Assembly: GCA_014380825.1 (NCBI GenBank)
Contig: JACMJD010000135.1
Span: 1-14,543, forward strand
DNA: 14,543 nucleotides
DNA from: Phycisphaerae bacterium
GTDB lineage: Bacteria > Planctomycetota > Phycisphaerae > Tepidisphaerales > Tepidisphaeraceae
Direction of reading: 5' to 3'
The translations under genes and the position numbers were made by a program. Of the stretch, positions 7,063 through 14,543 are shown piece by piece (position 1 is the first letter of the stretch; each line of letters begins with the position of its first letter). The notes beneath the pieces are model-generated. The model was not told the DNA's origin. It made no database searches and worked only from the letters and a program-made list of their open reading frames with translations.

Positions 7063-7206
7063 GGTTGCAGTCTCTTTCCGGCGAGTGCGAGAAGTCGGCG
7101 AACACATGCCTCCGCGCTGCAAGATGTATCTGCGCGCCGAGGCCCAACACTTGAGATATGGCACGGCGGCACATTCGCGGGTACGCGCAAAAACGGGATA
7201 GGGAAA

Positions 7207-7269
7207 TTCCCGACCCCGCATCGGGAAAATAAAAAGACGGATCGTCCGGCGTTGGCCGAACGATCCGTC
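7207..7269 (-). terminator. Intrinsic terminator of the small lipoprotein gene
   Basis: A 15-pair stem (7236-7250 with 7255-7269, one mismatch, four-base loop) is followed on the minus strand by TCTTTTTATTTTCCC, a classic U-tract. It begins 34 bases beyond the stop at 7304. A second, smaller stem (TTCCCGA at 7207-7213 with TCGGGAA at 7221-7227) lies just past it. The remaining 7063-7206 upstream of the RTX-repeat gene shows no gene. Confidence 0.88.
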
Positions 7270-7303
7270 ACACATCGTACAACTTGCCGGGTCAGTTGCC
7301 GGA

Positions 7304-7510
7304 CTACTTGGCGACCTTTCCGCTGCACATCGGGCACTTCCCGTCGGCGGTGGCGGTCTGTACGCCGGCACAGTGCGAGCAGGCGTCCATCGACATCTTC
7401 TTCGGTTCGGTGGAGGACGAATGGTTCATGTCGTCATGATGTCCATCGTTCTTACATCCGCCCACAGCGAGAAGAAATCCGACCGCCAGCAACGCGATAG
7501 ACTTGCGCAT
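7304..7510 (-). CDS. Small Cys/His-rich lipoprotein (68 aa)
   Basis: The 68-residue precursor has a signal peptide ending in the lipobox VGGC (Cys19), so a mature lipoprotein of about 50 residues is expected. It contains a His/Asp-rich stretch (HHDD at 24-27, His30) and two CxxC pairs, Cys44-Cys47 (CSHC) and Cys59-Cys62 (CPMC). Together these make a zinc-ribbon-like or rubredoxin-like knuckle that probably binds zinc, copper or another metal. The ATG at 7510 has a strong AAGGAG 7 bases upstream. A strong terminator follows. It is transcribed alone, divergently from the DUF4037-type gene, with a shared 133-base gap (7511-7643) where I cannot name promoter boxes. A role in periplasmic metal binding is inference. 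Confidence 0.82.
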   Translation of the reverse strand: MRKSIALLAVGFLLAVGGCKNDGHHDDMNHSSSTEPKKMSMDACSHCAGVQTATADGKCPMCSGKVAK

Positions 7511-7643
7511 AGGCAAGCTCCTTCCTGAAAGAGTGTGACGTGCCGCGCTCGATGGCGGCTGTGTTAGGATCATAAACGCGCGCCGTCGCCCTCGCCAACG
7601 TGCGCGATGCCGGCGTGACCGATGCGAGTGGGGAGCGATCGAC

Positions 7644-8729
7644 GTGAGCAAATTCATTCCGGGACTGACGCTCTGCCGGCTGTTTTTCGAAGAGGAAGTT
7701 CAGCCGATCGTCGATTCACACTTTCGCGGATTGAAGCACAGCGCCGCGCTGATCGGAAGCGGTTCGGAAGTGCTGGGCTTCGACACGCCGATGTCGACTG
7801 ACCACGACTGGGGTCCGCGGGTGATGTTGTTCCTCGACGCGTCGGATCACGCGCGCTTCGCCGATGCAGTTCGCCAGGAGCTGACGAAGCGATTGCCCGT
7901 CTCATTTCGCGGCTACTCGACCAGCTTCGGCGAGCCCGATCCAACCGATAACGGCACACGGTTGCTCGCGCCGGCCAAGCCTGGCGAGGTGCGGCATCGG
8001 GTCGATGTGCTGACGATCTGCGGCTATACGCAGGAATATCTCGGCTTTGACATTTCAAACGAGATCATGCCGGCGGATTGGTTGAGCATTTCAGAGCAGA
8101 AGCTTCGCGCCTTCACTGGAGGCGCCGTCTATCGAGACGAGGCCGGGCTTCAGTCGCAGCGCGACCGCTTCGCGTATTACCCGCGCGATGTCTGGCTCTA
8201 TCAACTGGCGGCCACGTGGACGCGCATCGGGCAGGAAGAACATCTGATGGGCCGAGCCGGGCAGGCGGGGGATGAACTGGGCTCGGCGCTGATCGCGTCG
8301 CGCCTGGTGCGAGATGTCATGCGACTGTGTTTTCTGTACGAACGACAGTACGCGCCGTACGCGAAATGGTTTGGGACCGCCTTCGCGAAACTCAAATGTG
8401 CACCGGTTCTTCAACCGATCCTCATGCGATCGCGCGTGTCGTCGAACTGGGAAGATCGCGAGCGCGAATTGGTGGTGGCGTACGAAACGATCGCAAAACT
8501 ACACCAGAGTGCGAACCTCACCGAGCCGCTTCCAACGTCGGCGAAGCAGTTCTTCAATCGCCCGTTTCACGTCATCGCACAGCATGGCTTCGCGAATGCG
8601 ATTAAGGCTCTCATCGTAGAGCCCACGCTCAAGAAGCGTCCGATCGGCGGAATCGACCTGATCAGCGACAATACAGATCTGCTTTGCGATACATCTTTCC
8701 GCAACGCCGTGCGAAAGCTGTATGATTGA
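7644..8729 (+). CDS. DUF4037-type nucleotidyltransferase-like protein
   Basis: The 361-residue cytosolic protein resembles DUF4037 proteins, which carry an N-terminal polymerase-beta-type nucleotidyltransferase fold. The motif is visible at 38-57: GSGSE, then 13 residues on, Asp53-His-Asp55 followed by WG, giving the GS...DxD metal-binding pattern. A further acidic residue could be Asp120 (HRVDVL). The C-terminal half is helical (DVWLYQLAATW, LIASRLVRDVMRL, YAPYAKWFGTAF), as in nucleotidyltransferases with an all-helical substrate-binding domain. The donor and target are unknown; proteins with this fold modify nucleotides, antibiotics or proteins. The GTG start has GGGAG 9 bases upstream. The stop lies 28 bases before the start of the next gene, so the two probably form an operon. 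There is no signal peptide. Confidence 0.8.
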   Translation: MSKFIPGLTLCRLFFEEEVQPIVDSHFRGLKHSAALIGSGSEVLGFDTPMSTDHDWGPRVMLFLDASDHARFADAVRQELTKRLPVSFRGYSTSFGEPDPTDNGTRLLAPAKPGEVRHRVDVLTICGYTQEYLGFDISNEIMPADWLSISEQKLRAFTGGAVYRDEAGLQSQRDRFAYYPRDVWLYQLAATWTRIGQEEHLMGRAGQAGDELGSALIASRLVRDVMRLCFLYERQYAPYAKWFGTAFAKLKCAPVLQPILMRSRVSSNWEDRERELVVAYETIAKLHQSANLTEPLPTSAKQFFNRPFHVIAQHGFANAIKALIVEPTLKKRPIGGIDLISDNTDLLCDTSFRNAVRKLYD

Positions 8730-8745
8730 CGCCGTGCAATCGAGC

Positions 8746-8751
8746 AGGAGG
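8746..8751 (+). promoter_or_regulatory. Ribosome binding site that sets the start at 8758
   Basis: A full AGGAGG lies 6 bases before GTG 8758. It argues against the ATG at 8722, which is in the same frame, overlaps the upstream gene by 8 bases and has no comparable site. Confidence 0.75.
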
Positions 8752-8757
8752 TCATCG

Positions 8758-10146
8758 GTGAACACGCTCGTTCCAAGTTACAAGAATCTCCCGCCCCTGG
8801 CCGGTGTCGCGACGATGGCGGACGCGATGAAGCCGGGGCTGAGCGTCGAGCAGTGCGTCGCGCGCATCAAACGATATCACTACGCGTTCAAGCGTCTGCA
8901 CCAGATCTTCACCGCGCGGATCACGGCGGAACCAATTTACGAACTGAAGACCGCATTCAGCCTGCACGCGTGGCTGTGCGCGGAACACGTTACTGCGATG
9001 CGCACGCGAGTCGCGGAAATGCGCGAGCCGCCGCTGGGGCTGGATGCGGTGCCGGATACGAATCTGGAGATCTTCTTCGATGAGATTCTGGCCGCGCCGA
9101 CGACGGAGGAGCTGATCGTCGGACTTTACGAAATCGCGTTGCCATGGCTTGATGAAGCGCTTGCTCAGCATGTCGCGGCAACGAATCCGCTGGCGGATCA
9201 TCCGACAGTCCGTGCCTGCAATATCGCGCGGATGGAAGCAGGGCAGATGCTCGACTTCGGCCGTCGCGCGATCGAATCGCTCGGCGATGCGAGTCGGCGC
9301 GCACAAATGTCGAGTTGGATCGCGTCGCTGCGCGAGTTGCTGGCTGGCAGGACATCGGCGCGTCGCTATTCGAACAAGCCGTACGTTTACGACGGCACGC
9401 CCCAGCGCGACGAGCGTTTCATCGATCCCTACAACCGCGGCGTGAACCCCGAAGCGTTCCTCTACAACCCAACCATGCCCGCGAACGCGAAGACGCTCAT
9501 GATGTATTTCAAGCGTCTCCGCGAGATCGACGTGCCGGAGATGATGGCGAGCATCATCACGGAAACGCCGGGCAAGCCGTGGGAATATTACCGCGAGATG
9601 TCGCGGCAGCTTTGGGATGAAGCACGTCACGCGATGATGGGCGAAGTTGGATTCAACGCGGTCGGCGTCGACTGGTCGAAGATCCCGATCACCTGGACGT
9701 GGTCGCTGAATCTGAACACGCAGCTCAAGCCGCTGGATCGGCACGCGGTGTTGTACTTCATCGAGCAAAGCCTGATGCCCAAGACGGGCAAGCGCTACGA
9801 ATGGGAAGTGGGCGTCAAATCGAACGAACCGCTGGCCGCGCTGTTTCAGGATTACGACTGGGCGGACGAAGTGCTGCACGCGGCCATCGGTCGGAACTGG
9901 TTCGTTAAAGATTTTCCGAATCCGCGCGAAGCGATCGCCTATGGCGACAAGTGCTGGACGGAAATCGCCAGCGACTGGGATAACCTCAAACATGCCGGCT
10001 TAACCGAGCATCGCAACTGGTGGCCGGACGTTTACGCGCAGGCGTGCAAGCACTGGGGCATCGAGCCGGATGCGGTGGTGCTGGCCTACGATGACACGTA
10101 TGAGGCGAAGCGCGCCGACTTGAAGAATTTATCCGCGTCGGCGTGA
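8758..10146 (+). CDS. Large ferritin-like candidate diiron protein (462 aa)
   Basis: I do not recognise a named family with certainty. The C-terminal half carries the ligand order of a ferritin-like diiron site: Glu261, Glu288-x-x-His291 (DEARH), Glu336 (FIEQS) and Glu371-x-x-His374 (DEVLH), with spacings of 27, 48 and 35 residues that suit a four-helix bundle. DUF455/MiaE-like oxidases share this plan. The N-terminal half is also helical and has a weaker echo (Glu62, AEH at 75-77, Glu126, Glu160), so the protein may be a tandem of an intact and a degenerate ferritin-like domain. There is no signal peptide. It follows the DUF4037-type gene by 28 bases and is probably co-transcribed with it. 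An oxidase, hydroxylase or oxygenase activity is possible; the substrate is unknown. A plain structural helical protein is the alternative. Confidence 0.75.
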   Translation: MNTLVPSYKNLPPLAGVATMADAMKPGLSVEQCVARIKRYHYAFKRLHQIFTARITAEPIYELKTAFSLHAWLCAEHVTAMRTRVAEMREPPLGLDAVPDTNLEIFFDEILAAPTTEELIVGLYEIALPWLDEALAQHVAATNPLADHPTVRACNIARMEAGQMLDFGRRAIESLGDASRRAQMSSWIASLRELLAGRTSARRYSNKPYVYDGTPQRDERFIDPYNRGVNPEAFLYNPTMPANAKTLMMYFKRLREIDVPEMMASIITETPGKPWEYYREMSRQLWDEARHAMMGEVGFNAVGVDWSKIPITWTWSLNLNTQLKPLDRHAVLYFIEQSLMPKTGKRYEWEVGVKSNEPLAALFQDYDWADEVLHAAIGRNWFVKDFPNPREAIAYGDKCWTEIASDWDNLKHAGLTEHRNWWPDVYAQACKHWGIEPDAVVLAYDDTYEAKRADLKNLSASA

Positions 10147-10150
10147 AAAT

Positions 10151-10222
10151 CGTGGCGTGGGCGCCTCGCCCATGCACTCGCGGCTCAAGCCGCACGCGCA
10201 TGGGCGGGGCGCCCATGCCACG
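10151..10222. repeat. Palindromic dispersed repeat (REP-like)
   Basis: Two 25-base arms, 10151-10175 and 10198-10222, are inverted copies. The two differences would be G-U pairs in RNA. The loop holds its own perfect stem (GCGGCT at 10180-10185 with AGCCGC at 10188-10193), giving a cruciform-like element. The GGCATGGGCGCC core resembles repeats that produce spurious peptides such as RVHGRGAHAT in planctomycete and verrucomicrobial databases. It begins 5 bases after the preceding stop codon. Confidence 0.75.
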
Positions 10223-10278
10223 TCGCTTCGCTTGAACCCCTATTCGGTTTTCGCAAAATAGCCGAAAATACATTGCGC

Positions 10279-10310
10279 GGCCGGTGCATTTTTGCGTCGG
10301 CCTCTTTTTC
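10279..10310 (+). terminator. Intrinsic terminator just upstream of the phosphorylase gene
   Basis: The stem GGCCGGTGCA (10279-10288) with TGCGTCGGCC (10293-10302) has ten pairs including two G-U pairs and a TTTT loop, followed by TCTTTTTC. It most likely ends the 7644-10146 operon. Because it stops only 22 bases before the next start codon, it might also act as an attenuator in that gene's leader. A smaller stem (TTCGG...CCGAA, 10243-10266) precedes it. Confidence 0.7.
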
Positions 10311-10332
10311 TACATCAAAAACGAAGGTCATC

Positions 10333-12906
10333 ATGCCAGAAGTGCTTGGTCCGACGATTCGCAGCTTCCAGGTCTTGCCGGATATTCCCGAGCCGCTCCA
10401 GCCGCTGGTTGAGCTGGCTCACAACCTGTGGTGGGTCTGGCAGCCCGATGCGGCGGAGCTGTTTCGCCGGCTCGACCGCAAATTATGGGATCAGGTTTAC
10501 CACAACCCGGTGAAGCTGCTGGGCGCGCTGTCGCAGGAATCGCTTGGAGCTGCGGCGCGCGATGAAGGGTACATCGCGCATCTTCGCCGGGTGTATGAGG
10601 CCTTCCGAAAGCACATGGATGGTCCTGGCTGGTTTCAGGAGACGCATCCGGAAGACAACAAACTGCTGATCGCGTATTTCTCCGCCGAGTTCGGGCTGCA
10701 TGAATCGCTACCGATTTATTCCGGCGGCCTCGGAATTCTGGCGGGCGATCACTTGAAAAGCGCCAGCGAGCTCGGGCTGCCGTTGAACGGCGTCGGGCTG
10801 CTGTATCGCAACGGATATTTCCAGCAGTACCTCTCCGCCGATGGTTGGCAGCAGGAGGCGTATCCGGAGCTGGACTTCTACAACCTCGCGGTCGAGCCGA
10901 TGCGTTACACGGACGGCACGCAGGTTCAGGTGCGCGTGGACCTACCCGACAACGCGGTGTTCTGCCGCGTGTGGAGAGCAAACGTCGGGCGGATTCCGCT
11001 GTATCTGCTCGATACGAATCTGCCTGAAAATTCGCCGGCCGATCGTGACATCACCAGCCGTCTGTATGGCGGCGGCACGGAGATGCGCATCAAGCAGGAG
11101 ATCGTGCTGGGCATCGGCGGATTGCGCGCGCTCGAGGCGCTCAACATCACGCCCAGCGTCTATCACATGAACGAAGGTCACAGCGCGTTCCTGGCGCTTG
11201 AGCGCATCCGCGTTCTGCTCGAGCGCAACAGCAACCTCACCTTCGACGAAACCCGCCAGCAGGTGATGTCCAGCAACATCTTCACCACGCACACGCCCGT
11301 GCCGGCGGGGATCGACACGTTTCATCCGGATCTGATGGTGAAGTATTTCAAGAACTTCATCCCGAGCCTGAAGCTGGATGAAGAAGGATTCCTCGCGCTG
11401 GGACGCGAAGACGTCTCGAACAAGAAACAGGGCTTCTCGATGGCCGTGCTGGCGCTGCGGCTGGCGGACCATTACAACGGCGTGAGCGCGCTGCATGGCG
11501 AAGTCTCCCGCAAAATGTGGCACAACCTCTGGCCCGCCGTGCCGACGGCTGAGGTCCCGATCCAGAGCGTGACGAACGGCGTACACGTCCGTACGTGGCT
11601 CAGCCCGGACATTCAGTACACGCTGGATCGATATCTCGGCGACGCATGGACGCAGGATCCCACCAATCAGAAAGTCTGGGAGGCCGTCAGCCAGATTCCG
11701 GACGAAGAACTGTGGCGCGCCCACGAGCGCAGCCGCGAACGCATGGTCAGTTGGACACGACAGACGCTTCGCGAGCAGCTTGTGCGGCGGGGCGTTGTGT
11801 ACGAAGACGTGTCGATCGCGGATGAAGTGCTCGATCCAGAAGCATTGACGATCGGCTTCGCCCGACGATTCGCAACCTACAAGCGCGGCGCGCTGCTGCT
11901 CCGCGATCCGAATCGCCTGCGCCGGTTGCTCGAAGATTCGAAGCGCCCAATCCAGTTCATCTTCGCCGGCAAAGCGCACCCGGCCGACAACGAAGGCAAA
12001 GAGCTGATCAAGACGATCGTGAACTTCGCCCGCGATCCGGCCGTGCGCCGGCGATTCGTGTTCGTCGAGAACTACGACATGAACGTCGCGCGGTATCTCG
12101 TGCAGGGCGTCGACGTCTGGCTCAACACGCCGCGTCGTCCGTACGAAGCCAGCGGCACCAGTGGAATGAAGGCCGCGTGCAACGGCGTGCTGAACTGCTC
12201 GGTGCTCGACGGCTGGTGGGTCGAAGGCTACGCCCCCGACGTTGGCTGGGCGATCGGTCACGGCGAGATGTATCCGGACAGCGGCTATCAGGATCACGTC
12301 GAAAGCCAGGCGCTTTACGACATCCTGGAGAAGGAAATCATCCCGCTGTTCTATCGCCGCGGCGTCGACAACTTCCCGCGCGAATGGATCGCGCGGATGA
12401 AAGCCTGCATGCGAAAACTCGCGCCGGTCTTCAACACCAATCGCATGGTGCGCGAGTACGCCGAGAAGTTTTACGTCCCGGCGCTGCACCGCAGTCTGAC
12501 GCTCGGCGAAAACAACATGGCCCGCGCGATCGCGCTGGCGCACGCCAAGGATTCGATGCGACACCGCTGGGGCGGCGTGAAGGTCGTCGGCGTCCACACC
12601 AGCGGCAACGGCCATTACAAGGTCGGCGACACGATGCAGGTCGAAGCGCTGATCGATCTGCCCGAGATCGATCCAAAGGACGTACACGTCCAACTCTACT
12701 GCGGCCCGATCAACGCCACCGGCGAGATCGAGAAGCCGCAGGTGATGGATCTGTCGTACGGAAAAGTGATGGGACCAGCCCGACACTTGTTCACCGGGCA
12801 AATCGACTGCCGATCAAGCGGGCGGCAAGGTTTCGCGCTGCGCGTCGTCCCGGGTACGCCGGACATGGCAACGATGTTCGAACCGGGACTGATTACCTGG
12901 AACTAG
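10333..12906 (+). CDS. glgP: Alpha-glucan phosphorylase (GT35)
   Basis: The 857-residue enzyme should release glucose-1-phosphate from glycogen or maltodextrins with phosphate and pyridoxal phosphate, in the cytosol. An N-terminal DUF3417-type helical region (about 10-110, with LAHNLWWVWQPDA) is followed by the phosphorylase core: YFSAEFGLHESLPIYSGG from about 115, HMNEGHSAF, and TTHTPVPAG. The PLP site GTSGMK ends in Lys613, followed by NGVLNCSVLDGWW. A C-terminal beta domain (about 750-857) completes the protein. This layout and length fit the TIGR02094 class rather than the animal/E. coli GlgP class. The ATG at 10333 has AAGG 5 bases upstream; an earlier in-frame start at 10273 would lie within or before the terminator hairpin and adds no family sequence. 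Its neighbours are unrelated to glycogen metabolism. Confidence 0.95.
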   Translation: MPEVLGPTIRSFQVLPDIPEPLQPLVELAHNLWWVWQPDAAELFRRLDRKLWDQVYHNPVKLLGALSQESLGAAARDEGYIAHLRRVYEAFRKHMDGPGWFQETHPEDNKLLIAYFSAEFGLHESLPIYSGGLGILAGDHLKSASELGLPLNGVGLLYRNGYFQQYLSADGWQQEAYPELDFYNLAVEPMRYTDGTQVQVRVDLPDNAVFCRVWRANVGRIPLYLLDTNLPENSPADRDITSRLYGGGTEMRIKQEIVLGIGGLRALEALNITPSVYHMNEGHSAFLALERIRVLLERNSNLTFDETRQQVMSSNIFTTHTPVPAGIDTFHPDLMVKYFKNFIPSLKLDEEGFLALGREDVSNKKQGFSMAVLALRLADHYNGVSALHGEVSRKMWHNLWPAVPTAEVPIQSVTNGVHVRTWLSPDIQYTLDRYLGDAWTQDPTNQKVWEAVSQIPDEELWRAHERSRERMVSWTRQTLREQLVRRGVVYEDVSIADEVLDPEALTIGFARRFATYKRGALLLRDPNRLRRLLEDSKRPIQFIFAGKAHPADNEGKELIKTIVNFARDPAVRRRFVFVENYDMNVARYLVQGVDVWLNTPRRPYEASGTSGMKAACNGVLNCSVLDGWWVEGYAPDVGWAIGHGEMYPDSGYQDHVESQALYDILEKEIIPLFYRRGVDNFPREWIARMKACMRKLAPVFNTNRMVREYAEKFYVPALHRSLTLGENNMARAIALAHAKDSMRHRWGGVKVVGVHTSGNGHYKVGDTMQVEALIDLPEIDPKDVHVQLYCGPINATGEIEKPQVMDLSYGKVMGPARHLFTGQIDCRSSGRQGFALRVVPGTPDMATMFEPGLITWN

Positions 12907-12934
12907 CGTTCCGTCAAACCAACTGCCAACGCAA

Positions 12935-13014
12935 GTCATTCCGAGCGTAGCGAGGAATCTCGAAATGGGAGCACGCGTCTCCTCCCGAGATCCCTCGCTT
13001 TCGCTCGGGATGAC
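12935..13014. repeat. Palindromic dispersed repeat (CATTCCGAGCG type)
   Basis: The left arm (12935-12962, GTCATTCCGAGCG onward) and right arm (12986-13014) are inverted copies with a one-base indel and two or three substitutions, around a 23-base loop. Translated copies (PSESEGS, FLATLGMT) are well-known spurious peptides in many bacterial databases. It follows the phosphorylase stop by 28 bases and may act as its transcript end. A degenerate half-copy occurs at 2218-2248. Confidence 0.8.
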
Positions 13015-13052
13015 GGGTGCGTTGAAGCTTGCAACTTCCGCATGTCCGCCGC

Positions 13053-14543
13053 ATGTTCTTGCGCATGATCCGCACCTCCATTGCTGCGTTGCTTGCCGTC
13101 CTCCTACTGACGTCGCTAACGATCGCGCAGGACGTTCCGACCTCGCGACCGACGCGCGGACCACGCGGTGCTGGTGGCGTTGCGACGTCGCAGCCGTCGG
13201 AAGAAGACGCGCCCGTCGTCACGACCCATCAGATCAAAGTCGGCGATCAGACGATCGACTACAACGCCATCACCGGCACGATTGCGCTGAAGGACGACGC
13301 CGGCAAAACGCGGGCGAAGATGTTCTTCGTCGCCTACGAGAAGCAGGCCGACGAAGGCTCGGATCGCGCCGATCGTCCCATCACGTTCGTCTTCAACGGC
13401 GGCCCCGGCGCGGCGGCGATCTGGTTGCACATGGGATGCGTCGGGCCGAAAGTGGTTGAGATGGGCCGAGACGGCGCGCCTCCGGCGCCTCCTTACAAGT
13501 TGCTTGATAACGCTTACACCTGGCTGGACAAAACCGACTTGGTGCTGATCGATCCGGTCGGCACCGGTTACAGCCGACCCGAGCAGGGCGTGCGCGATTT
13601 CTACGGCGTGCGCGGCGACATCGACGGCGTGAGCGATTTCATCCGCATCTATCTCACCCGGTACCAGCGCTGGCTGAGCCCGAAATTCCTCTGCGGCGAA
13701 AGCTACGGCACGACCCGCGCGGCCGGCTTGAGCGAACAACTGCACGATCGCTACGGCATCGATCTGAACGGAATATTCCTCCTCTCAACCGTGCTGAATT
13801 TTCAGACGTTGGATTTTGGCGCCGGCAACGACACGCCGTATCCGCTGTTCCTGCCGACGTACACGGCCACCGCGCATTACCACAAAAAGTTGCCGCCGGA
13901 CTTACAAGGCGACTTCAAAAAGGCGATCGCGCAGGCGGAACAATGGGCGATGGGCGATTACACCACCGCGCTCGTCGAGGGCAACAGCTTGAGCGACGCC
14001 GAGCGCGACAAAGTCGCGCAACAGCTCGCGCGATTCACCGGCCTGCCGCTGGAATACGTGAAGCGCAGCAACTTGCGGATCAATCCGAACCGATTCGAGA
14101 AAGAGCTGCTCGCCGATCAGCAGCGCATCATCGGCCGGATGGACGGGCGCTTCAGCGGCCACAATGCCGATCCGCTCAACGACACGCCGGAATACGATCC
14201 GACGCTCACCGGTTACGTCGGCCCGTTCAGCTCGACATTCAACGACTACGTCCGTCGGCAGTTGAAGTACGAGAACGAAAACAACTACGAGTTCCTCTCC
14301 CCGCGCGTCGGCCCGTGGGATTTCGGCACCGGCGGGAACGGATTCCTGAACGTCGCGACCACGCTTCGTCGCGCGATGACGAAACTCCCAACGATGAAGA
14401 TCATGATCGGCAGCGGCTACTACGATCTCGCGACTCCGTTCGCAGCCGCCGACTTCACGGTCAACCAGATGCCGCTGGACAAGGAGCTTCGCCAGAACGT
14501 GGTGCAGAAGTACTACGAAGGCGGCCACATGTTCTACCTCAAC
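13053..14543 (+). CDS. Exported S10 family serine carboxypeptidase (3' end missing)
   Basis: The visible 497 codons encode a signal peptide (hydrophobic 10-24, cleavage near TIAQ) and then an S10-type alpha/beta hydrolase. The oxyanion-hole motif NGGPG is at 115-119. The nucleophile is Ser217 in GESYGT, the acid is Asp458 in GYYDLATP, and the catalytic His492 lies in GGHMFY, five residues before the window ends. The complete triad is thus present, and only a short C-terminal helix is likely missing. Such enzymes remove C-terminal residues from peptides, here probably in the periplasm or outside. A Gly/Arg-rich linker precedes the domain. The ATG at 13053 starts the signal; ATG 13065 is an alternative. 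Neither has a clear ribosome binding site, and the dispersed repeat ends 38 bases upstream. Bacterial S10 enzymes are often specialised for acidic surroundings. Confidence 0.92.
   Translation, partial: MFLRMIRTSIAALLAVLLLTSLTIAQDVPTSRPTRGPRGAGGVATSQPSEEDAPVVTTHQIKVGDQTIDYNAITGTIALKDDAGKTRAKMFFVAYEKQADEGSDRADRPITFVFNGGPGAAAIWLHMGCVGPKVVEMGRDGAPPAPPYKLLDNAYTWLDKTDLVLIDPVGTGYSRPEQGVRDFYGVRGDIDGVSDFIRIYLTRYQRWLSPKFLCGESYGTTRAAGLSEQLHDRYGIDLNGIFLLSTVLNFQTLDFGAGNDTPYPLFLPTYTATAHYHKKLPPDLQGDFKKAIAQAEQWAMGDYTTALVEGNSLSDAERDKVAQQLARFTGLPLEYVKRSNLRINPNRFEKELLADQQRIIGRMDGRFSGHNADPLNDTPEYDPTLTGYVGPFSSTFNDYVRRQLKYENENNYEFLSPRVGPWDFGTGGNGFLNVATTLRRAMTKLPTMKIMIGSGYYDLATPFAAADFTVNQMPLDKELRQNVVQKYYEGGHMFYLN

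Noticed and set aside
8722..8757. ATG 8722 as start of the diiron candidate gene
   Set aside because: It overlaps the upstream gene without a good ribosome binding site, while GTG 8758 has a full AGGAGG at 6 bases.
8752..9993. A 413-codon open frame on the minus strand
   Set aside because: Antisense shadow of the diiron candidate gene; composition is Arg/His-rich and no motif is seen.
10942..12801. A 619-codon open frame on the minus strand
   Set aside because: It is the antisense of the phosphorylase gene, Arg/His/Val-rich with no family likeness; long shadows are common in high-GC genes.
12914..13222. Minus-strand frames containing PERKRGIS- and PSESEGS-like peptides
   Set aside because: These peptides are translations of the dispersed palindromic repeat, not protein-coding sequence.
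13116..14528. Two minus-strand frames (209 and 208 codons)
   Set aside because: Both are antisense to the S10 peptidase, whose triad and oxyanion motif are intact in the plus frame.

Overview
The window is a chromosomal stretch of a GC-rich bacterium (roughly 60% GC by eye). The best guess is a planctomycete, possibly of the Phycisphaerae. The indications are a surface protein with an N-terminal LEPRRLL motif followed by RTX-type repeats, a PEP-CTERM exported protein, a stand-alone type II pseudopilin-like protein, and palindromic dispersed repeats of kinds common in that phylum. The taxonomic call is inference; there is no rRNA or marker gene here. I see no tRNA, rRNA, CRISPR array, transposase or phage module.

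Left part (1-3230): a ThuA-like protein, a palindromic repeat, and a zinc alcohol dehydrogenase of the YahK/cinnamyl-alcohol type. A 45-residue membrane protein overlaps the dehydrogenase tail to tail. A pseudopilin-like protein follows and ends at a strong bidirectional hairpin.

Middle part (3244-7510), almost entirely minus strand: a DUF3568-like lipoprotein, an unrecognised Cys-rich protein, a PEP-CTERM protein with a PPC-like domain, a bacterioferritin-like diiron protein, a LEPRRLL/RTX-repeat surface protein, and a tiny Cys/His-rich lipoprotein. Several have their own ribosome binding sites and intrinsic terminators, so they look like single-gene units, mostly for the cell envelope. One short hydrophobic plus-strand frame (5171-5317) lies among them.

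Right part (7644-14543), plus strand: a probable two-gene operon of a DUF4037-type nucleotidyltransferase-like protein and a 462-residue protein whose C-terminal half carries a full set of ferritin-type diiron ligands. This pair is the best candidate for an undescribed system. After a palindromic repeat and an intrinsic terminator come an alpha-glucan phosphorylase (GT35), another palindromic repeat, and an exported S10 serine carboxypeptidase whose last residues run off the window.

The genes do not form one pathway. Two themes recur: export or surface attachment (pseudopilin, two lipoproteins, PEP-CTERM, LEPRRLL protein, S10 peptidase) and iron or metal binding (ferritin-like protein, diiron candidate, Cys-rich proteins).
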